Positions 32,505 through 41,551 of a stretch of DNA of 64,000 nt are shown in pieces. Each line of letters begins with the position of its first letter. Position 1 is the first letter of the stretch. The DNA comes from Paenibacillus rhizophilus (lineage in GTDB: Bacteria > Bacillota > Bacilli > Paenibacillales > Paenibacillaceae). The DNA is taken from the NCBI RefSeq assembly GCF_003854965.1, contig NZ_RQPI01000018.1:1-64000 (forward strand), read 5' to 3'. Below the pieces are notes generated by a model. That model was not told the origin of the DNA, searched no databases, and saw nothing but the letters and a program-made list of their open reading frames with translations. The position numbers and the translations under genes were made by a program.

Positions 32505-33025
32505 AATAGCACCCTCCTTTTCCAATATATTACTGTTAAGGACTGGACAAAGAAAGCCAATCCAATGACAGACGACCCAATGAAGAAATTGGATAAAACA
32601 AGAAGCATAGCAATGACTTTCATAAAAGGAAACCACTTTATCGGAAGTTGGGCATTTTTATCTGGCTTAGGAGCGGAGATAGCCATTATTACGAGACTAA
32701 CCCCATTAATCAATAAAATATAATTATCTAGAAAAGAACTTAAGTGTGGGATAATGGTGCAGGTCAAAATTGAAGCAATGTTACATGCTTTTGCGGATTT
32801 TAAATGAACTCCTCCTGAAACAAAACGTAAAAGAGCGATGCTAAACAATGTCAATATCGTACCCTTCCACTGACCGGTCAACCAACCGATTACCAAGGAT
32901 GAGATTATAATACAAGCTGTATTAAACAGGATGCTCAAAGAATACTGCATCACTTCTATAGAAGAAGTACCTTCAGGATTGGCTTGTTTGATAGCAAATG
33001 CAACTTTATAACTTAAAGTATTCAT
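32501..33025 (-). CDS. agrB: AgrB-family peptide processing membrane protease
   Basis: A 174-residue membrane protein with the AgrB signature RFVSGGVHLKSAKAC, containing the catalytic histidine and cysteine seven residues apart. About five hydrophobic helices are visible. AgrB cleaves the AgrD tail and assists cyclisation and export. ATG 33025 (MNTLSYKVAFAIK) is taken as start; upstream frames overlap the preceding gene. The start region overlaps the end of the membrane protein gene, and the stop overlaps agrD. Confidence 0.93.
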   Translation of the reverse strand: MNTLSYKVAFAIKQANPEGTSSIEVMQYSLSILFNTACIIISSLVIGWLTGQWKGTILTLFSIALLRFVSGGVHLKSAKACNIASILTCTIIPHLSSFLDNYILLINGVSLVIMAISAPKPDKNAQLPIKWFPFMKVIAMLLVLSNFFIGSSVIGLAFFVQSLTVIYWKRRVLL

Positions 33026-33686
33026 AGTTATTACGATCCCTTCTATAAGAGAAATACAAATATCCATATAGAATGAAACCATAAGCCAAAGGAATTAAAG
33101 AGAAGAATTTCCATGAAACAAAAATTGCGATTGAAATCATAATTCCAATAGTAGGAAGATTTAATGCGAAAAGTATTTTATCCCTTAGAGATAAGTTGAT
33201 TGTTCCATTTGGCTTGTCTGGTACAAAATCAAAACCTTTACGCTTATGTCCTATATAAATCCCGATAAGAACAGCGGTAACAGCAGATAATGCCTGCATG
33301 ATATAAGCATTTAAGTTACTTCCATAAAGATCAATCGAAGTAAAACTAACGAAAAATTTTATTAGATAAATATAAACAGTTTGAATAAAAGAGTAGGCTT
33401 GATAAGCCATGCCGGCCATAATAACCGCATAAAAAATATGTATACGGAACATTAACCATAGGAAACACAACAGCAGGATGTACTGGATAATAATATCAAG
33501 CTGTACTAATTTATAATCAATACGTACTATATAAGAGAAGAACGCTAATATTAATGAAACAAAGAAAATTTCCTTTAAGTATAAATCAATTTTAAATATT
33601 TTGAATCCTAAGAAAATAAGAGCTGACGTTTCTAATACTGAGAACACTAAGTAAAGAATAAATTCTAGCAAATTATACACTCCCAA
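33006..33686 (-). CDS. Polytopic membrane protein, AgrC-like sensor region without kinase
   Basis: A 226-residue, strongly hydrophobic protein with about six or seven membrane helices and a short charged tail (YRRDRNNYEYFKL). In length and layout it matches the peptide-sensing membrane half of AgrC-type kinases, but no DHp or ATPase domain follows; the frame ends cleanly and agrB begins. The annotated start TTG 33686 is the longest; TTG 33671, eight bases after GGGAG, is an equally good choice. Sensor function is inferred from operon position. Confidence 0.85.
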   Translation of the reverse strand: MGVYNLLEFILYLVFSVLETSALIFLGFKIFKIDLYLKEIFFVSLILAFFSYIVRIDYKLVQLDIIIQYILLLCFLWLMFRIHIFYAVIMAGMAYQAYSFIQTVYIYLIKFFVSFTSIDLYGSNLNAYIMQALSAVTAVLIGIYIGHKRKGFDFVPDKPNGTINLSLRDKILFALNLPTIGIMISIAIFVSWKFFSLIPLAYGFILYGYLYFSYRRDRNNYEYFKL

Positions 33687-33720
33687 TATCCAGGGTAACT
33701 TTACCTCTCATCTTGGAAAT

Positions 33721-33749
33721 ATTATACTTTAATTGAAAAGGTTCAACAA
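33721..33749 (-). promoter_or_regulatory. Promoter of the agr-like operon
   Basis: On the minus strand, TTGTTG (plus 33744-33749) and TATAAT (plus 33721-33726) are 17 bases apart, about 35-50 bases ahead of the membrane protein start. No clear pair of LytTR repeats was recognised upstream. Confidence 0.7.
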
Positions 33750-33809
33750 CAGAAAATTACACTTTTCCCCAAAAATTTCTTTTATTTTGAATTTGAGAGG
33801 AGATTTACT

Positions 33810-34328
33810 ATGAGTCAACGCCCGAAAAAGGGAGAATATGCCGAATTTAACCAGAATTATATGGAATTGGTGCCGGAAGAAGGAGGCTTTGCCGAAGTGC
33901 TGCTGGAACAATCGGATGCTGCCTTCGCTTTATTCGAAGGATTGACGGAGGAGCAGGGGGGATACCGGTATGCCCCGGAAAAATGGAGCGTTAAGCAGCT
34001 GCTCGGCCATTTGACCGACAGTGACCGTATTATGGCCTATCGCGTGCTCCGGTTATCCCGAGGAGATGAGACGCCGCTTCCCGGGTATGATGAGAATGAT
34101 TTCGTGAATGCAGCGGGGTTTGATTCCTATTCGCTGGAGGAGCTGATCCGGCAATATAAAGCCACGCGCCAATCGACGCTGGCTTTGTTTGCGGCTATTT
34201 CTGAGGAAGCCTGGACCCGCAAAGGCAACACGAACGGACATCCCATTACAGCAAGGGCTCAGGCATGTCTGTTGATCGGTCATGAGCTTCATCATTTGAA
34301 TATCATCAAGGAACGTTATTTGAACTAA
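33810..34328 (+). CDS. DinB family protein
   Basis: A 172-residue DinB-like four-helix-bundle protein with the metal-binding histidines in LLGHLTDSDR and IGHELHHLNIIKERY, and WSVKQLLGH typical of the DinB_2 group. These are putative metal-dependent thiol transferases or hydrolases; the substrate is unknown. ATG 33810 follows GAGGAGATT. It is divergent from the agr-like operon. Confidence 0.9.
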   Translation: MSQRPKKGEYAEFNQNYMELVPEEGGFAEVLLEQSDAAFALFEGLTEEQGGYRYAPEKWSVKQLLGHLTDSDRIMAYRVLRLSRGDETPLPGYDENDFVNAAGFDSYSLEELIRQYKATRQSTLALFAAISEEAWTRKGNTNGHPITARAQACLLIGHELHHLNIIKERYLN

Positions 34329-34447
34329 CGATTATGATTCATTACTCCTTCGCTCTATTGAGGCGGGCGGCTGTTCTGCCGTCTTTTAGGTCCTCTTATG
34401 TTGAGAAAAGAGTGGAACTCCCACTCCTAAATAAAGCCTTTATTAAC

Positions 34448-34472
34448 AGCTGCTGAAAAGCGGCTTTTTTTT
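34448..34472 (+). terminator. Terminator after the DinB-like gene
   Basis: AGCTGCT-GAAA-AGCGGCT stem-loop (one G-U pair) followed by eight T residues. Confidence 0.8.
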
Positions 34473-34675
34473 GTTTTTATAAACATAACACGAAAGTGAC
34501 ATGACAAAATTCGTGTCAATTATGCATTTTGCATAAAGAAATAGAAGATAATCTGTCGAATTAAACAATATGATGTAAACTTAGTTGCTCTTGCGGTTGA
34601 AATCATGTACATTTCTCTTAATTAATTCGCGTTATCGTAACAAAGATTGTTATTTAAAGTGACAAATGGCATATC

Positions 34676-34689
34676 GGAAATCGATTTCC
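34676..34689. promoter_or_regulatory. LacI-family operator O1
   Basis: Perfect 14-bp palindrome GGAAATCGATTTCC with the central CG common to LacI-family sites. It directly follows a candidate -10 hexamer. Confidence 0.75.
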
Positions 34690-34761
34690 TGTTGATCGTT
34701 AACAGATTTAGAAAGGGTATGCAGCCTAATATCATTCATAGGGAACTTGAACAGGAACTCA

Positions 34762-34775
34762 GGAAATCGATTTCC
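34762..34775. promoter_or_regulatory. LacI-family operator O2
   Basis: Second perfect copy of GGAAATCGATTTCC, 86 bases downstream of the first, suggesting looping or roadblock autoregulation of the adjacent LacI gene. Confidence 0.75.
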
Positions 34776-34853
34776 CAGGTTTTCCAGGTGACCTGCTTTA
34801 CCGTATCCCGGATTTGGTTGTTGTCTTCGATGCGAGGGGTGGGGAAGGAAGTC

Positions 34854-35864
34854 ATGAGTATTACGATCAAAGATGTTGCCTTAAGAGCCAATGTATCGCC
34901 GGCAACCGTTTCACGGGTTCTCAATCAAAGCAAGCCTGTCAGCAAAGCAATACGGGAGAAAGTCATGAAAGTAGTGGAAGAACTTGATTTCAATCCCAAT
35001 TCGGTTGCCCGCAGTCTCGTGATGAAGGAAAGCCGGCTCATCGGCGTCATTATTTCAAGCATTGATAATGTCTTTATTTCAAAATTTGTGAACATTATCG
35101 AAGAGGAATTCTTTAAGCACAATTACACCACGCTCCTCTGCAATACCAGATGCGACGATGAGATCGAGAAGGATTATTTAAGGCTCTTGAAAGACAAGTA
35201 CGTGGATGGTGTAGTGCTGATGACTTCTCATCCGAAGCCGCATCAGATTGAGTTCTTTGAGCAAGTTGAGGTACCTGCCGTGTTCGCCGGGCATACGGAC
35301 CCGACCAAGCAGTTCTCGTCCGTAAACATCGATAATTATCAGGCCATGTATGACGCCACCCGGTATTTGCTTGAGATTGGGCATCGCAGAATCGCATTCT
35401 TTGGCGGACCTCATATTTACCGTCAAGCGATGGAGCGGTTATCCGGTTACAAGCAAGCGCTGGCCGAATATGGCATCCGGTGCGAAGAATCGCTGATTTT
35501 TGCCAATGACTACGACATCGATCACGGCTATGAGAACGGTATGGCGTTATTTCAAAGAACGGACAGGCCGACAGCCGTATGCTGTGTAAGCGATATGGTC
35601 GCGATCGGTGCGATAAAGGCGGCGGAAGACAAAGGGCTCAGCGTTCCCGAGGATATTTCCATCATGGGGTTCGATGATATTCTTTTGGCCAAAGCCTACC
35701 GTCCCGGGATTACGACCGTCCGGCAGCCGATTCAGGAGCTAAGCGTTCAGGCGGCGGAAATGCTGCTTCAGCAAATTAGGAAAAAAGAGGATTATGTGAA
35801 GGAAACAAGGATTCTTCCTCATGAAATTATTGTTAGGGGGAGTTGCATGGCAGTGACTGGCTAA
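34854..35864 (+). CDS. LacI family transcriptional regulator
   Basis: A 336-residue repressor with the N-terminal helix-turn-helix (TIKDVALRANVSPATVSRVL) and hinge (NPNSVARSLV). The periplasmic-binding-protein-like sensor domain follows (IGVIISSIDNVF, FFGGPHIYRQAMERLSGYKQ, MGFDDILLAKAYRPGITTVRQP). ATG 34854 follows GGGGAAGGAAG. It precedes an ABC importer and nucleoside hydrolase, so a sugar or nucleoside effector is likely; which one cannot be read from sequence. Confidence 0.94.
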   Translation: MSITIKDVALRANVSPATVSRVLNQSKPVSKAIREKVMKVVEELDFNPNSVARSLVMKESRLIGVIISSIDNVFISKFVNIIEEEFFKHNYTTLLCNTRCDDEIEKDYLRLLKDKYVDGVVLMTSHPKPHQIEFFEQVEVPAVFAGHTDPTKQFSSVNIDNYQAMYDATRYLLEIGHRRIAFFGGPHIYRQAMERLSGYKQALAEYGIRCEESLIFANDYDIDHGYENGMALFQRTDRPTAVCCVSDMVAIGAIKAAEDKGLSVPEDISIMGFDDILLAKAYRPGITTVRQPIQELSVQAAEMLLQQIRKKEDYVKETRILPHEIIVRGSCMAVTG

Positions 35865-35961
35865 GGCTGGATTTGAATAGTGATGTCTGGAATGGTGTGC
35901 TCACTTCAATCGGATAAAAGGTTTGTAAACAACTGATTACATGCAGAGGGGTAGATATTTC

Positions 35962-37266
35962 ATGAAAAAGAAGCTGGGTCTGGTAATGCTGTCAACATTA
36001 ATGATGTTCACACTGGCTGCTTGCGGCGGCAATGCGGCGACGAATTCCGGCAATCAGTCAAGCAATGTAACAGGCTCGCAGACCAATACAGATGAGACTG
36101 CCGCTATGGATGAGCTGAAGCCCGAAGAAGGGGCGGAATTGAGATTATGGACGTTTATCACCGACCTGAAGCCTTTTACTGACTATGCGCTGAAAGAATT
36201 CGAACAGAAGTACAACATTAAAGTCACAGTTGAAGATGTCGGTTACTGGGACAGCATCAAACGGTTGTCGACGGACGGACCGGCCGGCGTAGGCGCGGAC
36301 GTGTTCGGCCTGCAAACGCCCGATGTGGCGAATGCCGTTCAATCCGGCCTCGTGCTGCCAAATGACTATTTTGAAGAAGACACGAAAAGCATGAACAAGC
36401 CGGACACGATCGCCGCTGCTACCCATGACGGCATTCTGTACGGTTATCCCTGGAACGTCTATACGTTCAGTCTTTACTACAATAAAGATCTTGTCAAAGA
36501 CGCGAAGCTGGAGACATGGGATGATATTATCGCTTTCTCCAAGAAATTCAATGATGTGAAGAACAACAAATTCGGCTTCTTGTATGAGCCCAAGACCTCT
36601 GCCTTTGACGTCGCCTTCATGACGGGATATGGCGGATACATCTTCGGCAATAACGAAACGGATGTCAATGATATTGGAATCAATAATGAAGGTTCTGTAA
36701 AAGGGATGCAGTTCATTCAATCTCTTCGCGAGATTATTCCGCTTGAACTGGCCGATGTCACTAACAATCTGAAAGAAGGTCTGTGGTCACAAGGCAAACT
36801 TGCCATTAATATGGACGGTAGCTGGGCGATCGGGGAGCATAACAAGCAGCCGTTCCCTGTAGGCGTACTGCCGATGCCGAAGCTGGCGGGCGGTGAAAAT
36901 GCGATGCCGCTTGCGGGAAGCACGGGATACTATGTAAGCTCGTACTCCAAATATCCGAATGCGGCCAAGCTTCTCGCCCATTTCATCACGACCAAAGAAA
37001 TGCAAATCAAGAACAATGAGCTGACCGGTGCGCTTCCTGCCGCCGATGTCACCGGAACCGAACAGGGAATGCGCAATGACGAATTGACCCAGGGCTTCCT
37101 GAAGCAAATTGCCAGCAGCCACAGATTCCCCGGTCTTTATGAAACGAAGTATGTATGGCCGGCGCTGGATGCCGCTATAGCCGATGTTTGGAAAGGCGGA
37201 GATCCTAAAGCCGCTTTGGACAAGGCTGCCGGGAAGCTGAAAACGGACATAGCCAATCAGAAATAA
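35962..37266 (+). CDS. ABC transporter substrate-binding lipoprotein, maltose/maltodextrin type
   Basis: A 434-residue lipoprotein: signal peptide KKKLGLVMLSTLMMFTLAACGG with the lipobox cysteine of LAAC (given in parts). A class-I sugar-binding fold follows (ELRLWTFITDLKPFTDYALK, SVKGMQFIQSLREI). It delivers a sugar or related ligand to the two permeases behind it. ATG 35962 follows AGAGGGG. A hairpin lies between this gene and the permeases. Confidence 0.93.
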   Translation: MKKKLGLVMLSTLMMFTLAACGGNAATNSGNQSSNVTGSQTNTDETAAMDELKPEEGAELRLWTFITDLKPFTDYALKEFEQKYNIKVTVEDVGYWDSIKRLSTDGPAGVGADVFGLQTPDVANAVQSGLVLPNDYFEEDTKSMNKPDTIAAATHDGILYGYPWNVYTFSLYYNKDLVKDAKLETWDDIIAFSKKFNDVKNNKFGFLYEPKTSAFDVAFMTGYGGYIFGNNETDVNDIGINNEGSVKGMQFIQSLREIIPLELADVTNNLKEGLWSQGKLAINMDGSWAIGEHNKQPFPVGVLPMPKLAGGENAMPLAGSTGYYVSSYSKYPNAAKLLAHFITTKEMQIKNNELTGALPAADVTGTEQGMRNDELTQGFLKQIASSHRFPGLYETKYVWPALDAAIADVWKGGDPKAALDKAAGKLKTDIANQK

Positions 37267-37298
37267 CGAATAGAAGCTGAAGTTGTGGGAAGTAGCGG

Positions 37299-37329
37299 GC
37301 GGTCACCTGGGTTGTCGACGGGTGATCGC
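37299..37329 (+). promoter_or_regulatory. Intercistronic stem-loop between binding-protein and permease genes
   Basis: GCGGTCACC (37299-37307) pairs with GGTGATCGC (37321-37329) with one G-U pair. Such loops commonly stabilise the binding-protein message or lower permease expression. Confidence 0.55.
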
Positions 37330-37356
37330 ATTTCATTAAAAGGAGGTTAAAGGGGG

Positions 37357-38703
37357 ATGCAGGAGTTCATCATGGAGCGAAACCGTTCCAAATTAACCAG
37401 AACGTACAGCAGGACTGCGGCGGTATTGTCGGCGCTGGCCATGGGATTGGGGCAATTGTACAATCGCCAGTACATGAAAGGCGTTATTTTGCTGGCGGTA
37501 CACGCGCTGGCCTTGTATACCTTTATTTTTCGGCTGCCTCATGCGGTATGGGGGCTGGTCACACTGGGCGAAACCGAGACCCAGCTTAAAAAGGTGGGCA
37601 GGCTCTACAAGCAGGTCATGGGAGACCACTCCGTCTTCCTGATGATCGAGGGATTGGTTACCGTTTTTGTCGCGCTGATTTTCCTCTGGATCTATGTGAT
37701 GAATATTAAAGACTCCTATCGTACCGGTAAAATGAGGGAACAGGGCGAGGTGCCAAATACGTTCAAAGAAACGGTCAGTTTTGTGATGTCCTACCGTTTC
37801 CCGTATCTGATCCTGGCGGTTCCGCTGGCGGGTGTCTTTTTCTTCACCATCATGCCGATTGTCTTCATGATCCTGATCGCCTTTACGAACTATACGGCCG
37901 CGCATACGCCGCCAAAGAACCTGCTGGATTGGACCGGCTTCGAAGCCTTTAAGGATCTATTCCGGATCAAAGAATGGAGCCGCACCTTTTACAGTGTCAC
38001 GTTATGGACCATAATATGGGCGATTGTTGCGACGCTTACCGGTTATTTCGGCGGGTTCGCGGTTGCGCTGCTCGTACAGCAAAAACGTATTCGCTTTAAA
38101 TCGTTTTGGCGCACTCTGTTTATTTTACCTTACGCCATACCGATGTTTGTCTCGATGCTGATTCTGCAAAATATGTTTAACGGCCAGTTCGGTCCGGTTA
38201 ACCAATATCTCGGGCTTCTGGGCATCGACCGAATTCCGTGGCTGTCCGATCCGACATGGGCGAAGGTCACGCTCGTTATTGCGAATTTCTGGGTAGCCTT
38301 TCCGGTATCGATGCTCATGATTATCGGAATTATGTCAACGATCCCGAAAGATATGTACGAAGCGGCCGATATCGACGGCGCGAGCTCTTTTCAGAAGACC
38401 CGGCTGATTACCTTCCCGAGCGTGATGTACTCGATGGCGCCGCTTGTCATTATGTCCTTTGTCGGGAATATGAACAATTTCAATGTGATATTCCTGCTGA
38501 CCAACGGCAATCCGATCAACGGCGATTTCCAGTATGCCGGGAACACCGACATTCTGATCACTTGGCTGTACAAGCTTTCCATGGAAAATGGGCAGTACAA
38601 CTTCGCGTCTGTTATCGGGATCATTATTTTCATTCTTCTGTCTGTGTTCGCGATTTGGAATGTTCGCCGGACCAAGGCGTTTAAGGAGGACACATCGTCA
38701 TGA
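37357..38703 (+). CDS. ABC sugar transporter permease, MalF-like
   Basis: A 448-residue inner-membrane permease with about eight helices, longer than average because of an N-terminal extension with two helices (LALYTFIFRLPHAVWGLV). The EAA loop reads YEAADIDGASSFQKTRLITFP, split as EAADIDGA and FQKTRLITFP, the site that contacts the ATPase. The start may be ATG 37357 or ATG 37372. The stop overlaps the next gene by ATGA. Confidence 0.92.
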   Translation: MQEFIMERNRSKLTRTYSRTAAVLSALAMGLGQLYNRQYMKGVILLAVHALALYTFIFRLPHAVWGLVTLGETETQLKKVGRLYKQVMGDHSVFLMIEGLVTVFVALIFLWIYVMNIKDSYRTGKMREQGEVPNTFKETVSFVMSYRFPYLILAVPLAGVFFFTIMPIVFMILIAFTNYTAAHTPPKNLLDWTGFEAFKDLFRIKEWSRTFYSVTLWTIIWAIVATLTGYFGGFAVALLVQQKRIRFKSFWRTLFILPYAIPMFVSMLILQNMFNGQFGPVNQYLGLLGIDRIPWLSDPTWAKVTLVIANFWVAFPVSMLMIIGIMSTIPKDMYEAADIDGASSFQKTRLITFPSVMYSMAPLVIMSFVGNMNNFNVIFLLTNGNPINGDFQYAGNTDILITWLYKLSMENGQYNFASVIGIIIFILLSVFAIWNVRRTKAFKEDTSS

Positions 38704-39533
38704 GCCGTAAAACAAGAGGATCGATCTGGCTAACGATCAGTTATGTGCTGCTTGCTGTTGTGGGTGTCTTCTCCGTATATCCCGCCCTTTGGGTGATTAT
38801 GTCATCGCTAAGGACAGGCAATTCGCTGTACAGCGAAACCTTGCTTCCGACGTCCTTGACGTTCGGCCACTATGCCAATTTGTTCGATAAATACGATTTT
38901 GCCCACTGGTATGTCAACACATTGAAGATTGCCGTAACTACCACCGTGATCGGCACGATCTTGACACTGCTCCCCGGATATGCATTCTCGATCTTCCGTT
39001 TTTCCGGACGGAAAACGATGATGAGCACCTTGATGGTGCTGGGCTTGTTTCCCGGATTTATGAGTATGATTGCCGTATTCATTCTGCTGAATCTGATGAA
39101 CCTGCTCAACACGCATTTTGCGGTCATTCTCGTCTATGCGGCGGGAGCGCCTTTGTTCTTTCTCTTCGCCAAAAGCTACTTCGATACCATTCCCAAAAGC
39201 TTGGTAGAAGCGGCGCGAATCGACGGGGCGGGTCATCTGAACATTTTTTTCCGCATCGTTACGCCGCTATCCACGCCGCTCATTGTGTATACGGCGCTGA
39301 GTATCTTTGCCGGCTCGTTCACTGACTTTATCTTTGCCAAGCTCGTTCTGCGGACACCGGAGAAGAAGACGCTGGCCGTCGGATTATTCGATATGATCAG
39401 TACGCGGCAAGCCACGGATTTCACTACATTTGCTGCGGGATGCGTCCTGATCGCGGTTCCGATTACATTCTTGTTCATCCTTCTTCAGCGCCTCCTGACG
39501 GAAGGCTTGACAGCAGGTGCCGAGAAAGGTTAA
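38700..39533 (+). CDS. ABC sugar transporter permease, MalG-like
   Basis: A 277-residue permease with six helices and EAA motif EAARIDGAGHLNIFFRIVTP. It pairs with the MalF-like protein. No ATPase gene is present in the operon, so a shared MsmX-type ATPase encoded elsewhere must power it (known for Firmicutes CUT1 systems). Confidence 0.94.
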   Translation: MSRKTRGSIWLTISYVLLAVVGVFSVYPALWVIMSSLRTGNSLYSETLLPTSLTFGHYANLFDKYDFAHWYVNTLKIAVTTTVIGTILTLLPGYAFSIFRFSGRKTMMSTLMVLGLFPGFMSMIAVFILLNLMNLLNTHFAVILVYAAGAPLFFLFAKSYFDTIPKSLVEAARIDGAGHLNIFFRIVTPLSTPLIVYTALSIFAGSFTDFIFAKLVLRTPEKKTLAVGLFDMISTRQATDFTTFAAGCVLIAVPITFLFILLQRLLTEGLTAGAEKG

Positions 39534-39593
39534 TTCCAGTCTGTGGACCGTTCATGCTATTCATCAATTTATCTATCCATGGGGAGGCACACG

Positions 39594-40547
39594 ATGCCAA
39601 ACAAACATCAACTTATTCTGGATGTCGATACAGGAATTGACGACGCGTTTGCCATTCTCTATGCGTTGAAATCACAACATATTCATGTCGAGGGCATCTG
39701 CACCGGATTCGGCAACACGGACGTTGCACAAGCAACCGACAATACGTTGCGGCTCATTAAGCTTGCGAATCCCGGTTACGACGTTCCGGTTGCCCCGGGC
39801 GCTTCGGGACCGCTGGAGCGAAAGTGGGGAGGACCGGTCGTTCATGTTCATGGAGACAATGGCATCGGGAACGCGGAGCTTCCGCCTTCTAGCCAGTCTC
39901 CTCTCGATGAATCCGCGGCCGATTTTATCATACGCAAGGCAAATGAGCAGCCGGGAGAAATGATTCTGGTTACGCTTGGAAGTTTGACCAATCTGGCGCT
40001 GGCGCTTGAGAAAGATCCGTCGATCGGCGGTAAATTTAAGAACGTGGTCATGATGGGAGGGACCGTATTTTCCCACGGAAATGTCACGCCGGTAGCCGAA
40101 GCGAATTTCCATGTGGACCCCGAGGCGGCAGCGCTTGTGTTTAAGTCAGGGCTTCCGCTGACGATGGTCGGGCTGGATGTGACATTGCAAGCGAAGCTGA
40201 GGATGCAGCAACTCGACTGGCTGGACCGGAACGCGCGTCAGGACTGCCGGGAGGTTGTGGAGTTTTTGCGGGCTTCACTGGCCTACTATTTTAATTTCTA
40301 CACACAGGTCAATGATTTCATTGACGCATGTCCGCTGCATGATCCGCTGGCGCTGCTGGTTGCGGTAGATCCAAGCCTGGTCAAGATACAGACCCTGAAA
40401 GCCGAAATTGAATGCAGCGGAAGTCTGACATCCGGCATGGTTGTGACCGACCGGAGACCTCACCCTTTAAGGGGAAGCGATGTAAACGTCTGTCTTGAAG
40501 TGAATGCGGAACGGGCGATTGGCAAGCTCGTAACCGGATTTATATAA
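39594..40547 (+). CDS. Inosine-uridine preferring nucleoside hydrolase family protein
   Basis: A 317-residue nucleoside hydrolase that releases ribose and base from ribonucleosides. The calcium-binding motif DVDTGIDDAFAI is at the N-terminus; MMGGTV, EANFHVDPEAA and the C-terminal CPLHDPLALL (with catalytic histidine) are conserved. ATG 39594 follows GGGGAGG. Placement after a sugar-type importer and LacI gene suggests that the importer takes up a nucleoside or the released sugar. Confidence 0.95.
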   Translation: MPNKHQLILDVDTGIDDAFAILYALKSQHIHVEGICTGFGNTDVAQATDNTLRLIKLANPGYDVPVAPGASGPLERKWGGPVVHVHGDNGIGNAELPPSSQSPLDESAADFIIRKANEQPGEMILVTLGSLTNLALALEKDPSIGGKFKNVVMMGGTVFSHGNVTPVAEANFHVDPEAAALVFKSGLPLTMVGLDVTLQAKLRMQQLDWLDRNARQDCREVVEFLRASLAYYFNFYTQVNDFIDACPLHDPLALLVAVDPSLVKIQTLKAEIECSGSLTSGMVVTDRRPHPLRGSDVNVCLEVNAERAIGKLVTGFI

Positions 40548-40561
40548 TATGTGAGGGAATA

Positions 40562-40610
40562 GCGAAACAGGGCCGGCAAGGGGATCATCCCTGCCAAGGC
40601 CCTGTTCGCG
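40562..40610. terminator. Bidirectional terminator between nucleoside hydrolase and tdk
   Basis: GCGAAACAGGGCC.. pairs with ..GGCCCTGTTCGC around an inner GGGGAT/ATCCC stem; it separates convergent genes. T content after it is modest on either side. Confidence 0.7.
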
Positions 40611-40654
40611 TATTTGGCTATGGATTTTAAGATCTTGCGGAGCGTCTGTATGAG

Positions 40655-41224
40655 CTACAGTGGCGGATTTTTGTGGCATTTGCGGCACACGGGATAATAG
40701 GCTTCATTCCCGCCTATCTGGATTTGCTTGCCGCTGTACACGGGCTTTCCGTTCTCGACCCGCAGCGTCATGGTCGCTTTGCGCTCGCAGAACCAGCAGA
40801 TCGTCTTCATTTCCTCAATTTTGTCGGCGTAGATAAGCATATATTTGCTGCCTTCGAACAGATTGTTCTGGAAATCGTTCTTGAGGCCAAAGGCCATGAC
40901 CGGAATGCTCAGTTCATCGACGATGCGAACCAGCTGAAGGATGCTGCCTTTGTTCAGAAACTGGCATTCATCGATCAGCACGCAGTAGGGTTTGGGCTGG
41001 CTGGCGTTCACGATACCAAAAATATCCGTGTTCTCTTCAATGGCGAGGGCCTGTTTGCGGAGACCGATCCGGGAGGAGACATAGCCGACCTCATCCCGAT
41101 TGTCGATGGCGGAGGTGAATATAAGCACCGGTTTGCCCTGTTCTTCATAATTATGGGCAACCTTGAGAATCTCGATCGATTTGCCGCTGTTCATTGAACC
41201 GTATTTAAAAAACAATTGTGCCAC
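40655..41224 (-). CDS. tdk: Thymidine kinase (type II)
   Basis: A 189-residue salvage enzyme that phosphorylates thymidine. P-loop GSMNSGKSIEIL, DECQFLNKG, the lasso loop, and a four-cysteine zinc site (CWFC and CRKC) are visible. GTG 41224 is the start, about 10 bases after GGAAGGGA. Convergent with the nucleoside hydrolase gene. Confidence 0.96.
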   Translation of the reverse strand: MAQLFFKYGSMNSGKSIEILKVAHNYEEQGKPVLIFTSAIDNRDEVGYVSSRIGLRKQALAIEENTDIFGIVNASQPKPYCVLIDECQFLNKGSILQLVRIVDELSIPVMAFGLKNDFQNNLFEGSKYMLIYADKIEEMKTICWFCERKATMTLRVENGKPVYSGKQIQIGGNEAYYPVCRKCHKNPPL

Positions 41225-41551
41225 TGTCCATCTGTCCCTTCCTGAAAAATGCGACCTTATTAGAGTATCATACTCCCAGCGGGAGAGGCCAGAGAAAAAG
41301 GGAACACTGGTTATTTGCTGATCTCATCTGTTAAAATAACCAGTAAGGGAATTGTGGATAATGCTGCAAGAAGAAACGGCTTCGCTGTCCTTTTAGGGAC
41401 GGCACTGTTTCTCGTAGAAATATAAGACATAATGATAAGCGCACAGCTTAAAATTCTTATATTTGTACAAAAAACCTGCCGGTCTGTGACAGTGCGGGTT
41501 TTTTCGCGCGAACATAATAAGCGATGTGGATTAAGGGAGGAGCAGGATAAG
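41225..41551 (+). other. Non-coding region tdk - coiled-coil gene
   Basis: Holds the tdk leader and a terminator-like hairpin at 41469-41504 (AAAACCTGC/GCGGGTTTT followed by TTTT). No other gene seen. Confidence 0.6.

Larger units (their letters stand above)
34473..34853 (+). other. Leader region of the LacI-type regulator gene
   Basis: No gene is supported here (the regulator frame is open from 34647 but the translated stretch is not LacI-like). It contains TTGTTA (34647-34652), a weak CATATC (34670-34675) as possible promoter, and two identical operators at 34676-34689 and 34762-34775. Confidence 0.6.
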
